From Saccopteryx bilineata (Eukaryota; Chordata; Mammalia; Chiroptera; Emballonuridae): 64,000 bases of DNA. How positions within the stretch are numbered: position 1 is the first letter of the stretch; each line of letters opens with the position of its first letter. The translations under genes and the position numbers were made by a program. Of this stretch, positions 35,861-48,112 are shown in pieces. The stretch spans positions 274,984,482-275,048,481 of the forward strand of contig NC_089490.1 of NCBI RefSeq assembly GCF_036850765.1. Reading direction: 5' to 3'. The notes beneath the pieces are model-generated. The model worked only from the letters and a program-made list of their open reading frames with translations, did no database searches and was not told the DNA's origin.

Positions 35861-37262
35861 AAGGAAAGGTACAGAAATAGGAAAAAAACATTTTCACTTC
35901 TATAATAAAATGTTGAGTAGAATGGAAACACCTTGCTGATTCACAATTACTTTAATTTCCAATAAAATTTTATTTAAGATAAAAATTAGTACAAATTACA
36001 AAGAAGATCAAGGAACAAAAGAACTATACTGTCTATGGATTTGGTTATTGCAAAGGTGAGCATACTGAATAATGACCGTGGTGTTGAAACTGGATCCCCC
36101 AATGACAGAAATGGAATGAATGAAAGGGCTCCTCAACCAGGCACTTTACAGGATTGCACCGAGTTTTGAATAAAGGCTGTTCTGTGACCACCAGCTTTTG
36201 CTTAAAAATTGGTGTTTATCCACTCTGTTGCAGAGATGTTTTCACAGAATGTGTTTCTCACCAGGGTTTTTAAATATTTACATGTGTTGATTAATAATTT
36301 ATGTTGGCATTCAGGACTTCAGACTCATAAATAATTGACATCTTCATTTGAGATCCTCAACTGTTCTGTGTAATGACTCAGGATGCAGTACGTTGATCTA
36401 AGATTCCCAGCACTTCAATGGTAAGAGTTTCCAGTGAAATCAGGCTTTCTTTTCATTCTTTTCTTTTCTTTTCTTCCTCTCTCTTTTAAGTAAAGACTGT
36501 AAGCAAATAAAGCTGAATAATAATTTTATATGCCAGACACACTTTCCATTTAAAAAATCATAGTGTAACTGTCACGGGGGGGGGGGAGTCACATTCTCAT
36601 AGTAGCACTAAAAGATAAATTTTATTAGTTGAATCTTTAATTGAAGTAAGAGAGCTCAGGAAATCTGATTTAATTCCACATTGCCTCTCTATCCTATTTA
36701 AGTTATTTGGGATATTTTGAAATATAAAAATATAATATGTATGTATATATGTGTATGTATATATATTATATATCCAATTGTTACCAATTTAATTATTATG
36801 ATGGTGTTTTCAAAGAAATAAATTTGAATTAAAAATTGAGGAACCAGCCTAAGGTTTTGAGTGATTGACACATTAGCTGTCAAATTTGTCACCCCCAAAT
36901 CTTCATTTTCTAACCTAACTTCTTTCAGAGAATTAAATGTTTGTTATTGACATTTTAATGTCCAAATAATTTTTCTATTACAATAAAGGAATGTCAAACC
37001 TGGCAGCTTTAGAAGATCTATATCAAGAAAAAATAGTTAATATAACTTTTCCTTAAATTGCTTTTTTCCCGTGGCAATTCAGTGTTGTGGTATATGTAGT
37101 AGTTCCTTCATGGGTCATTAGCCACATGAACATCATGAAAAAGGCATGTTTTATATCTTTTTTTCTAATTTTACAAGTAGATTCCTTTATTTCTCTTCTT
37201 GAGACCATGTCTCTTTACGTATATAATCTTTTTCTATGATTATTGGCTGCTCTGTTAAAATA
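35861..37262. other. Unique AT-rich sequence
   Basis: No gene seen. A run of eleven G lies at 36576-36586, a TTTTC-type tract near 36453-36477, and alternating TA/TG around 36730-36775. Confidence 0.4.
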
Positions 37263-37273
37263 GTCTCATTTTT

Positions 37274-37667
37274 GGCCCTGGCCAGTTGGCTCAGTGGTAA
37301 AGCATCGGCCCAGCGTATGGAAGTCCTGATTCAATTTCTTGCCAGGGCACAGAGGAGAAGCGCCCACCTGCTTCTCCACCCTTCTCCCTCTCCTTTCTCT
37401 CTATCTCTCTCTTCCCCTCCTGCAGCCAGGGCTCCATTGGAGCAAAAGTTGGCCCCAGGCACTGAGGACGGCTCCATGGCCTCTGCCTCAGGAGTTGGAA
37501 TGGCTCCCGTTGCGACCGAGCAATGCCCCAGATAGGCAGAACATCACTCCCTGGTGGTCATGCTAGGTGGATACTGGTCCGGCACATGTGGGAGTCTGTC
37601 TGTCTGCCTCCCCACTTCTCACTTAGGAAAAATAATAAGTAAATAAATAAATAAATAATTTTAAAAT
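37274..37667 (+). mobile_element. Long tRNA-derived bat SINE
   Basis: It starts GGCCCTGGCCAGTTGGCTCAG and has a damaged B box (GATTCAATTTCTT), the GCTCCATTGGAGC block at about 37431-37443, and an (AAAT)n tail. The flanks GTCTCATTTTT (37263-37273) and GTCTCACTTTT (37668-37678) form an 11-bp duplication with one mismatch. The CTCF-like core is degraded. Confidence 0.92.
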
Positions 37668-37678
37668 GTCTCACTTTT

Positions 37679-38728
37679 ATTTTTATTCTTTTTATTTATT
37701 TATTTATTTATTTTTTACAAAATGGCTTTATAACTCTTGTCAAGATATTAGGAAGGAAGACTTTATGGCTCTATGATTTCTGCAGATATACTGAGTAGTC
37801 TTGTGATTCCAAATGAGCGATATTTCAAACTCAGTGACAAGACAACTGGAAAGTTACTTTCTGGTGACCATTGTATAACACCATCTGAGACATTACACAC
37901 TTCTCTTTTTCTGAAAATATTTGATGATTCTACCCATAGCACTAAACGTGGATGTATCACTGCAACATGTCTGGTTGAAGTCTCTAAGGCCCTAGCAGCT
38001 GGCAAGCATCCCAGCCCTAGTGTACAAATAATTTCTCACTTGTCTATTTTGATTGATGTGTCTTGCTCTTCTCTCCCCTGACTGTGTGAAGAACTTCTCT
38101 TGGTTCCTGTGTGAAGAACTTCAGGTTGTGCTATTCATTACAAAATTTCCTTGCTTGCCCAATCTATTTGTGGTGCCTCTAATTTATTGACTTCAGCTCC
38201 ACCAGTAGAACCATAAACTACTGAGCACCTTCAATTTCATCTGTCCATGTCTACAGATAAAATGTCGGCATCAGACAGGTCCTGACCAAGTAAAGAGGAA
38301 CCACTCCACAGTTCCAAAGACAGGCAAGCTAGTCTAGGGAATAGTTCACACAGCAGTGCAAGAGCTAAGAAGCTAAATAGGAGCAGTGAGACAACAGAGG
38401 TGAAATCAATACATAATTTCTCTATATTGGGATCAGGTAATGCTACCCAGAGCAAGGCCTGCAATCATGATGTGGGAAAGAAAATGATGGTGGAATTTTC
38501 TGGCAAGGGCCTGAGCTAGTGAGAATAAGTTAAAATTATAGAGATACACCCAAGGTAGGTGGAAAGGGGGTAGAAATAGCTTGCTTTCCCCTTTTTTCTT
38601 ACCTTCTGTCTCCCCCCAGTGCCATCCATTATCTAAACCTGCAAGATCAGTTGATATGGCGCATTGGGACATATAGCCCGTAGGGTAAATATGTCTGTGC
38701 TATGGATTAAAGCAGCTAAACGTTGAGG
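37679..38728. other. Unassigned sequence with an orphan ORF
   Basis: A TTTA-rich tract lies at about 37688-37713. A plus-strand frame of 102 codons (37773-38081, starting MISADILSSLVIPNERYFKL) has a balanced, protein-like composition. I recognise no family, see no splice sites, and the frame is closed just upstream. A 16-bp direct repeat, CTGTGTGAAGAACTTC, lies at 38082-38097 and 38107-38122, overlapping its end. It could be a decayed processed pseudogene or an LTR piece. Confidence 0.3.
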
Positions 38729-38754
38729 ATTAGACCTGTTAGCTAACAGGTCTA
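38729..38754. repeat. Perfect 26-bp palindrome
   Basis: The left half TTAGACCTGTTAG is followed with no spacer by its exact reverse complement, CTAACAGGTCTAA. Symmetry ends at both sides (A opposite A). Confidence 0.95.
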
Positions 38755-40628
38755 AAATGAGTCATGAGATCTTGTCGCAGCCACCATCCTCCAGGAAGAG
38801 GACTGAGTGCATGCTTCCAGGGCTGAACCTGGAAAGAGGTCAGGCTTTACTGTCTTGAAAAGTAAAAAAAGATATAACAGGTCAGAATTTGTAATTTCTC
38901 CAGTAAAATGGTACATAATACAAAAAATATTTGAATGTATTCTTAAAACCCACAGAAATATATTTTATATGAGGCCATAATAAATTGTCAAACTAAGTTA
39001 CAATTTATTTTTAAAAAATCAGAGTTGATTTTAAAAAGATAACTCCAAATCAAATGGACAGAAACATGTTTTAAGTCTGAACAAAGATTTTAAAAGGTGT
39101 ATAGAACATGAAAATGTTCCAAGGCACAAATATATCAGAGGCTTGAATTTAAAATGCCACATCCTTAAATTTAATCACTTCAAAGTTGTAAAATAAACTA
39201 AAAGCAAAGATTTCTGCATCACCTCTACAGAAAAATAGTATGGCGACAAAAACTGCTAAGAAACATGAACTTAAGTATCTTCTTCCTAGAAAGGATCAGC
39301 TATTATTGTGCACATTTTGGACACATAATTAATTATGTAGAGTGCAGTCACTGTTCCTGGAGATAACTCTCCTGCAGACTTAAGATGTGAAGTAGACACT
39401 GTTGATTGCACACCCTTCAACCATCCCCCTCCAACCTTTTCTTTTTCCAAAAGAACATTAGCCTTTTAATTCCTGGTATTGGGTGGCAATGTGTTCATGG
39501 AATATGGGTCACGTGACTGGTCTCAGGGCATGAAGAGTCATGACAATATTAGTAACTGTGTGTCATTTAGAGTTCAAGGCAAGAAACAGAATTCACACTG
39601 GGCATTTCTAGTAGATTATCACTCAACACAGGAATTAAGTGCTTTTAGCATCATCAGAAGCACTGGAGGTGCAGATGTCAGGAGGTACCACTGGCTTTCA
39701 GTGGCGCAGGATGGAGCTGTGAGGACCATATGGAGCTGCCACTGAGGTTTTGCCATTACAGGCCCCACCATAGCCATCGCACCTCACCGAGCCTCTGCAT
39801 GGATGCTGAAATGTGGATTCCAGCCAGTGCACACACTCCTATGCATCCACTGGCAGCCACGGCATTAGAAAGATGGTTCCTATCTAAGTTCTAACTTTTA
39901 TATCCCATACAAGTGTCTCTCACTGACAGTTATCATCCAGACCTCTAGCTGGAAGGAAGTTTTGGAAACATAGCTTTCAGATGTCCAGCCCCTTCAATAC
40001 ATGGAGGAGGGGCATAGAAGGGGTGGGAATGCTGGTTGATTATTGATAGACAATAATTAGCATAAAATTTTACTTTCCTTTGGGCTTTGAACTCTAAGGC
40101 TGAAACTCCTGTGGACTTCTGGGAAAATCTAACACTCTAATAAAGGGTATGCTTGAGAAAAATTTTCCTTCCTTCTTTGAAGGAGGATACAATGTCTAGG
40201 ACACTGGTTCCCTTTGCAGTCCTAAAGATTCAGTAGTCAAGGTAAAAACCAATAAACTGCATAACAGTAAAATGAGAGCCACCCGGTCCTTGATGACATA
40301 AATGTGTCAGTGAACCAATCAACCCTGAAGCAGATAAGACATTCAGTTCTCCAAATTGTTGGTTGGATGTTCCTTAACACTCTCTTCCTTCAACAGGGTG
40401 TATATTTCACTGCAACAGCTTGTATGAACAATGCTATGAAAATCATCATAAATAGGCAATAATACATTTTGAAACCATAACTGATGCCACAAAAAAAGGG
40501 TTGAAGCTTTTCTCCTGAAATTGTTCTCTGCAATCCAATCATTCAAAATATGCAAGAAATTCTTTGTAAATAGGACTGCCCTCTGTTATCTTGACATTTC
40601 CATTTGTGACTTTACAATCTTTAAATAG
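38755..40628. other. Mostly unique sequence, no gene seen
   Basis: The part 39570-40080 resembles an ancient L1 3' UTR or other old mammalian repeat ('GAAACATAGCTTTCAGATGT' then 'GCATAGAAGGGGTGGGAATG'), but I cannot assign it with confidence. Confidence 0.35.
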
Positions 40629-41000
40629 TTGGGCTCAGTGGTAGAGCGTCGGTCTGGCGTGCAGAAGTCCTGGGTTCGATTCCCGGCCAGGGCACACAGG
40701 AGAAGCACCCATCTGCTTCTCCACCTCTCCCCCTCTCCTTCCTCTCTGTCTCTCTCTTCCCCTCCCGCAGCGAGGCTCCATTGGAGCAAAGATGGCCCGG
40801 GCGCTGGGGATGGCTCCTTGGCCTCTGCCCCAGGCGATACAATGGCTCTGGTCGCGACAGAGTGATGCCCCTGAGGGGCAGAGCATCGCCCCCTGGTGGG
40901 CGTGCCGGATGGATCCCAGTTGGGCGCATGTGGTAGTCTGTCTGACTGTCTCTCCCCGTTTCCAGCTTCAGAGAAATAAAAAAATAAAAAAAAAAAAAAA
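40629..41000 (+). mobile_element. Long bat SINE, 5'-truncated, CTCF-like core intact
   Basis: The first dozen bases of the tRNA head are missing: it begins at GTTGGGCTCAGTGG. The A-box remnant is at 40632-40641 and a perfect B box GGTTCGATTCC at 40673-40683. The GCTCCATTGGAGC body block is present, followed by a tail of 15 A. The CTCF-like core lies at 40887-40900 (minus strand CCACCAGGGGGCG). It is the least mutated long copy, yet I see no clear target duplication. Confidence 0.93.
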
Positions 41001-41558
41001 GTATAAATATACCTGTGGTGAAAGTTTGCCTCCTACCTTGGCTTTTCATTCATCCAGTTTTCCCTACTGACGTTTTTGGTTTATAAATCCTTCCACAGTA
41101 GTTTATGCATATACAACCACATATATACTTTCCTGATTAAATAGTTGGGAATCTCTTTTCTTAGAACCATTCTTCTAAAACTATTGTATGTATATACGAG
41201 TTCCATTCTATTTCAAACATTTCATGTCAGGCAGTTACATTACTCTGTGATTTAACAATTATGGCATATAATTTGATGTACAACTTGCACATCAAATTTT
41301 CCATCAGAATATTTGGCCCTGTTTCCATATCTGCATCACCAGTTGCCACATGGTTCATTGGGTCAAACGTGAAATTCAGCAAAGTTTCCCACCGTTTCTT
41401 TGTGATGAAATATGTTTAGACTGACATGTTTTTCTATCTGCTTATTCAATGTCTGTATACATGTATATTTACATATTTCAATGCTTACTGCATGCTGTCT
41501 TATATTTAAACTAAGAAAATAATATAAATTTGGAAACACTAATTATTCACAAAGCACT

Positions 41559-41589
<31 letters not shown>

Positions 41590-42449
41590 GCCTGCTGAGT
41601 GTTCATCACTGTGCTCTATACACACTGGGACGGCAGGGTGGATGAAACCTGCTCTCAGGAAACACTCTCTGCCAGGGTTGGCCTACATGTGAATGAGAGG
41701 CCTTGGTTACCAGTGACTCTTCTCAAAGTTTTACACAATGGTTAGGAAGTGGCATAACTTTGGACATTTACTTATATTATGTGATGTGGTCCTGTTCTCA
41801 CCGATAGAACATCGATCCCTAGATTAGTTAGTTCACATTCAATAAAAACAACCATTATTTTGCCATTTTCAATGCTTGAAATATCTTCAGATTGCCCATT
41901 TTAAGTGAATTTTAATGGTTTAAGTTTTGTAAAAGCTCATTCAATGCAAAGTATAAAATTAAATCTCAGAAATCAATAGTCCATTGATTCAGCTAATGAA
42001 TAATCTCTACATGGTTTTACTGAAAAAAATCCATAGCCATGTTCTTCACTTGTGGAAATACACATATGGGAGATTCACATATGGGTCATCAATCCATCTA
42101 AAAGGAGCTATCAATAAAACCCGCTTAGCAACTGTGCCAGTCAGGAAGTCGTATTATCTCATAGAAGCAGCCTTAGCTGGTTACCTTTGCAGAAAGGCCA
42201 TAACCAAGAGCAAGTCTGATGGTCCTTAAAGTGGCCATGAGCAAAGCCATGGGTCTCACAACAGGGCGATGACTCAGAAAATTGAGGGAAAATGACTAAT
42301 GCGAGAAACTGGGGAGGAATGAAAACCTGGTACCAAGTGTTCAGGATAGTGGTGTCAAAAGTACAACATAAGTCAGATAGAAGGAGTAAGATTTGAGTTT
42401 GGGCATCAGGAATATTAGCTGACCTCATTTTTTGGGTTTTTTTTTTTTT
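41001..42449. other. Unique AT-rich sequence
   Basis: No gene seen. An isolated run of 25 T at 41565-41589 could be the tail of a minus-strand retroelement, but the sequence after it is not one I recognise. Confidence 0.4.
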
Positions 42450-42545
42450 AAATATATGTTTGCTTTTTTTATTGAATTTATTTGGATGACATTGGTTAAT
42501 GAAATTATATAATACACGTTTCAGGTGTACAATTCTATGTGACTC
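42450..42545 (-). mobile_element. Short LINE-1 3' end
   Basis: The plus strand reads 'ATTGAATTTATTTGGATGAC' then 'CACGTTTCAGGTGTACAATT', the same L1 3' terminus as at 20260. The match stops after about 90 bases, although C-rich L1-like sequence may continue to about 42620. Confidence 0.65.
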
Positions 42546-45500
42546 CATGTTTGTTGAAGCTTAACCTCAGGGACCTCTCCCTGCCTCTCCCTGTCCCTCC
42601 GTTGCTATGCCCCCCTTCCAGATGTGTGCCTCTCCTTGGGTGCACAGCTGAATAGAAAAATTAATTGTGGGGAAAGATGGGAAAGGAGCAGGAACAGATG
42701 GGCCAAGCCTGTTTGACACAGACCCTTTAATACTTTAGGGGACAGTAAAAATACAAGCAAAGTCTATAAAAATTATGTTTTATGGATTTTAATCTCTGCT
42801 AACCTTTTGTCACATCTGTTGTATGCAATAAAATTACTTGTCAATCAAGACACAACTCAAACTATTAATAAATATCTAATTTTAAATTTAGTGTGTGCCA
42901 TGAGAAATTCAGGAACTATAAGGAGTGGGGAGGGAGCGTTTTCACTTCCATGACTATGGAAGGCCTGTTTATTCTTTTTTGCTTGGGGGACATAGCCTCC
43001 CATGACCTGCCCACTCCTCAAAGCCTCTATCAATCAAGCTGTCTGTTTATATGACAGTGATCCCCTGGCTGCTGGAAACTTTCCTCAGCATTTAATGTGT
43101 TCTAATCTTCCACAGCCTGTGGCATTATGCCCCCCACAGCCTTCGCTCTTGGCCACCATGCTTCTTTCAGGCCAGGAATCTGCTCTTTGGTTCCCATTAG
43201 TGCAGCTTCAATTCCAGCGGCAGTCTGAGAACTCTCTTTCTTGGGTCGTCAATGACCTCTCTACAGCCAGGGTTTGACCTCGGCACTGCAGGCTCAGAAA
43301 CATGACTTTGTTCTCTCTGGGAAGGTCCAGACAAGGGGAGCAAACGAAAGTTGATTGTATTCCGATACTATTACTGGTGATCAGGAGAGAGAAAGCACAT
43401 ATCAAGGTTGGAAACTCAGCTCTGCTGAAACAGAGGGCAGGAGAGTCTTTAAGAGTTTGGTTGGGGAATCAACACATCCAATTCCATACAGGATTGTTGG
43501 AATTGTCATTGTTTTCATTTCTCACCCCAGACCCTGGGCTCCAATTTTTGTTCTCTTGCACCCACAAGGTTGAGGCCAATGCTCCATTTAATTTCTTAGT
43601 CCCTCAGCTATGCACAATCAGGGGGAAAGTTCCAAATACTAGACTCACCTGTCTCATTTTCTTTTTCTCTCTCATCTTGTTCCTTAACATTTAAATAATA
43701 CTTTCTGATACCAGCATTTTAGAGCTCCAGAGTCTTCCAGCAAAATAAATGTTCTAGCTTTTCTAGTTGTTTTCAATCAGAACATTCAGTTTGTTCTTAT
43801 TAAAATGAAGTTTTTACTGGCATTGTTAACCAGAAATTGATCTCAGTGATTTGCCTGTTATTCGACATGAGTGTCTAAGTGAAGGTTTGGCTTTCACAGA
43901 GGATCATTACTGTATTTGCAAACTTTTCCTTTCCAAATTCCTTCCCCACATTTTGTTTTGTAATGCAGTGTTACCATCTAAACACTGAGTTTATTTTGTT
44001 GGATTTATAGCCTGTGCACTTAGTGTGCTCCAATTGCTTATATGCCATCTTATATTTTTACTTGACTTTATTGGCAGGTCAGCCCAGAAAGGGAAGTGTG
44101 TATTATAAACCCCCACCACTGCTCATATTGGATGAGTTTTGAATGCTATAATCCTAAACTAATTCTACAACTCTCTGCGGAAGACATATTCTCATTTAGT
44201 TTACCACTGGATTTTTCATTATATCTCACAGAAAAACATATAGATGACACAGAAAGCTGGATTTAGGTGGCTCTAAATTTAGTTGCTGACAGATGTTTAA
44301 CTCAGTATGTCTTTTTGTGAATTCATAATGAGCAGTGGGGATAATTCCCCAAGCACTTCTTTGTTAATGATCTGTCAACAATATGGAAAATTAAAGGCAG
44401 CACACTCGTGGAGGCAGCCTGATGCTAAATTTTCAGACTGATGTGGATGGTGTGCCTTTAATTGTGAGTTCCCTCCAGGTCTCCCATTCCATTTTTCCCA
44501 GTAGTAACCTATAGTCATAGGCCTGGGCTCAAAGCTGGTGGGTGCCTTGTGGTCAAAGCCAATGCCGCAAAAGAATGGGTTGGTCTTAGGGTGTCTTTCT
44601 TGGCATGTTGGAATGCACTAATATTTAAACAATCTGTGGTTTGCGGAGATCTATAACCCTTCTGTCTTAATTTCTCTCTCTTTCTTTCTATCCCCCCAGC
44701 CATAATTTTCTTTAATGCTCTGCTTCCATCCTGGAACCAACCCTGTGTCTAGCTATTCCATTCTTTCTTAGGTTCTTTTAGAGATACTCTTTATTCAATT
44801 GTAAGAACTGAAGCTGCTGTGAACTCTCATGGTTCCCTATAGTTATCACTACTGGTTATTTGCTTGTTTGTTTGTTTTTGGAAAATTTTAGTTATAGTGG
44901 AAGCTTTTGGAGGACAGCCAGATGTGCCTTCAATGCCCAGGAGTCATTTTAGTCCCTGACACAACATAAGCAACTAATACAGTTGGAATAGATAAATCAG
45001 GGACTCAGGATGAGTGGAAAGATTTTTAGCTGCTGGTTGGAAAATTCCCTCCGTGAAGTAAGAAGAGGATGATATCATTCGCTGGATTTCTAATCAGGAA
45101 GCAAATGGAATGGCTCACTATGTGTGTGGCCCAAGTCACCGAACCCTGACCAGAACTGCCTTCACATTCCCTGTCTTATTCTCATACTCTCACCCTAAGC
45201 ACCTATCCAAATAACACACCTGAATAGACAAATTAAAAATTAGTTTATTTTCTTTAGTGTAAATGATTGCTATAAATGATTTCTAAATGATAATAATAAA
45301 TTATTCTTTTTTGTTTCTAATATTTTACTTTTAACTCTGGAGTATATGTGGATTTTGTCTACGAAGACTTATAAGTGGTTCTGCAAAATATTAGATTTTG
45401 ATAGAAAATGTACTTGAAATGTGAAAAAGAGGGAAGCAGCCATATCCACCATATTTCTGAAAACCTGAACCCCCAGTTTGTGTGAGTGTTTTAAACCGCT

Positions 45501-45939
45501 TGGTGGACCTCTGCTACTCACCAGTGATGACCACCACCTCAGTGCAGTCTTCCCAAGCTCTGTTTGTTATCCCCGGCCCTCCTGCCACCTCTCACTGCAC
45601 ACACCTTGCCCTCAAACATTCAGATCCATGTGACCCTCCCTGAGAGTTAGACCTCTCAGACCTGCCTGCCTTTCCTTTCGTTTCTCTTCCATTTTGTTTG
45701 AAACAAACTTTCTCTTCCACTTCACCTGAAAAAGACTGGCAAACCTTTAGGATTAACTCAGTGGGACTCAGGGGTCAAAGAACATGCTCTGTATACTAAG
45801 CTCTGCCTTAAGAAATGGATACCATTTGCCCATCTTGGCCTGCATAAATGCCATTTCATTCAGTTCAAACTTTTATCTGTCCCCATTAACATCTGTCAAA
45901 CCATGGTTGCTGAGCACCAATTCAACTCCAAAAGAAGTC
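42546..45939. other. Unique sequence, no gene seen
   Basis: Non-coding over 3.4 kb. A 130-codon plus-strand frame at 43302-43694 and others here are not recognisable. Confidence 0.4.
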
Positions 45940-46630
45940 CCTAATTTGGGGCAAGGTGAAGAAGGAGACTTTATTCAATGCGAAGAGCTCACTTGTGATA
46001 CAGCAGGGCTGTCAAACAGTTCAATAGTGTTACAGCACAATCATGCAGCAGCAGAACTGTGTGACAGCACGGCTGTGAGAAGGCACTGAGGTGAGGAGGT
46101 CCTGGCTGTGTTGGCTCTGGGCTGCTCAGCTCAGACCTGCTCTGCTCCTAGCTAATCAGCTCCATACTAGCTTGCTCTTCTCTGGGCTGCTCTATTCCTC
46201 TCTGCGCTGGTCCAGCAAGGATTGCTTGGTGTTTCAGCTCCAGCTGCGGAAAGGCAGTCTTCAGTCTCGATGGAAAGGAGAACTGCACTCTCCAACCCAG
46301 AAGGGATGACTTAGATAGAGAGTTCTCACCTCTGGTCCTTGATTAGTTCATCCTCGTGCTAATAAGGACTCTAAATTTGCCTAGTTGAAATGGCCCAAAA
46401 AAGCACTGTCTTGATTGATCAGAATATAGCCACTCTGATTGGTCAGTGAAAGCGCTGATGAGGGGATATAGCTGCACAGCTCTGATTGGATGAGGAGAAT
46501 CTCAGTCCTATTGGTTGAAACACAATTCCAAGAACTTCTTTACAAGGGATGGTTCAGAGGGCAGGAACATAGTGCAGACAGTCAGGCCAATCCTGGCTTC
46601 TTCCTGCACTGAAGTGTGGCTTGTATGACA
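45940..46630 (-). mobile_element. Probable solo LTR of an endogenous retrovirus
   Basis: On the minus strand it begins TGTCATACAAGCC (46630 downward), a retroviral LTR-type start. Three CCAAT boxes follow (ATTGG on the plus strand at 46510, 46485 and 46438), then a TATA-like CTATATTC near 46430-46421, and AATAAA at 45975-45970 near the far end. The spacing fits U3-R-U5. No retroviral gene flanks it, so it would be solo. I cannot fix the 3' boundary or a 4-6 bp target duplication, so the call rests on promoter architecture alone. Confidence 0.5.
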
Positions 46631-47687
46631 GGCCCCTCTTTAGAAACAGCTGCTAGGCTCTGCTATTTTATTTGTTTATTTTCATTTGAGCCTAGTTAAC
46701 ACCAGGAGCCTTTCTTGGTAAATATCTTTGTTAGCTGGATCCAAACATGTCACATTGAATTGGAAAGAGCTGTTCGTACAGGTGGCTCCCTAGCTGCAGG
46801 GCACAGAAATGAGGCACAGAGAGAACTTGTATTTTAAAAAACTGGATATATATCCCAGATCCCTCTTCTTTTGCTTTTCTAACTCCTCTAGTTTCTTCTT
46901 CTCAAAGGCCTGAGGCAGCCTTGGACACTATCAGGACTGGGAGAGGCCAGCATAGGAATGAGGACATAGCTGAGGGCGGAACAGGGAGCAAGACAGTAAA
47001 GGGGTGTTTTCACTCTTAAACCCAGGTGGAAGCTGTCGCTCACATGGAGCCTCCTGGAGAAAACCCCCAGCTCTTCAGAACCAAGGGAAGCGGCTTTTGA
47101 TTGGTGGGTGGTGGCTAGGCTGTGACTGTTTCTTACTTTGTTGTGCTCTGAGTTTTCAGAAGCATAATTCTGTGAAACAACCTTAGAGTTCCTCATCCTA
47201 CCTGCTCTCTTCATCACTCAGGGTAGTTGCTGGTTCTCTCTGGGAGTCTTAGAGGTGAACTTGAAACTGCCACCTTCTCCTATGCATCATCTCTGATTTT
47301 GCAAAGGAAAGCAGGTCTTCTGGATGATCCCATGCCAGTCAACCTATTCACCTTGCCTGTTTGTTCTGAACTTTGATGTTCAGCAGTTGTAAGTAATCCA
47401 CAATTTCTACAAGAACATTTTTAACTGGAAAAAAAAAATATATATATATATAAATACATTTGGTTTCAGAGTAAAATTAAAACACTATCCATGTAGTTTT
47501 CTTTCCATTGTCTTGGTGTGCACACATCACTTACTTATTTGTATCTGAATTATTATTTTTTTTAATTAAACAAAAATGACAAACGTGCATGTCATCAGGG
47601 AAGGGTGATGAGCTGATCTTAATTAGGTTATGCATCTACACATTGTCTGCATTTGACCTTGCACACGCTGGAAACTATTTTTTTTTA
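46631..47687. other. Unique sequence, no gene seen
   Basis: Non-coding. A short TA tract lies near 47440-47453. The 109-codon minus-strand frame at 46888-47217 is not recognisable. Confidence 0.4.
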
Positions 47688-47780
47688 ACATGAATCAGAT
47701 AAAGAAACTGAGACTTTTGGGCTTTAAATAATTTGCCAAAGACTACAGAGTCAGTGGCAGGTCAGAAGCCACGGCCACGT
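47688..47780 (+). mobile_element. MIR SINE fragment
   Basis: It follows the conserved MIR core: 'AGATAAAGAAACTGAGACTT', then 'AATAATTTGCCAAAGACTAC', then 'AGTCAGTGGCAGGTCAGAAG'. Confidence 0.6.
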
Positions 47781-47954
47781 CCCTGTAACTGCCTTCTTCC
47801 CATGGTTTCCTTCCTGGTGAGGGAGGCCACCTCTGTGCACTGACCCAGGCAGGTCACGATGAGCAAGGCGACCCCAGCCCTTTGAACATACCTCAAGAAG
47901 TAGGAAAAAAGGACCACTCTTGGTTAATAAAACTGAGCCAATGTCCATTTTCTT

Positions 47955-48112
47955 CAGGGGGGGGTGTCTATTTCTTTTTTTGTTTTCTTTATTTTTCTCT
48001 GTTCCTCTCTTTTGTTTCTTTTATTTTTTATTGTTCCTTGTGTTCTTTTTCTCTATTTTTACTTTACTGCCTGTCTTCTTTTTATCATTCTTCTTGTCTT
48101 CTGCTCTACATT
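47955..48112. repeat. Polypyrimidine tract
   Basis: T/C-rich for about 150 bases on the plus strand, starting with a run of G near 47957. It produces several spurious hydrophobic frames. Confidence 0.7.

Noticed and set aside
40629..41000. Target duplication for this SINE from TTTAAATA and TATAAATA
   Set aside because: The match is short, imperfect and in AT-rich DNA, so I left the insertion without a called duplication.
41565..41589. Retroelement insertion marked by a 25-T run
   Set aside because: No known element body follows and I could not find a flanking duplication.
45908..46636. Exact LTR ends with a 4-6 bp duplication
   Set aside because: None of the TG positions on the left gives a flank equal to the GGCCC on the right, so boundaries stay approximate.
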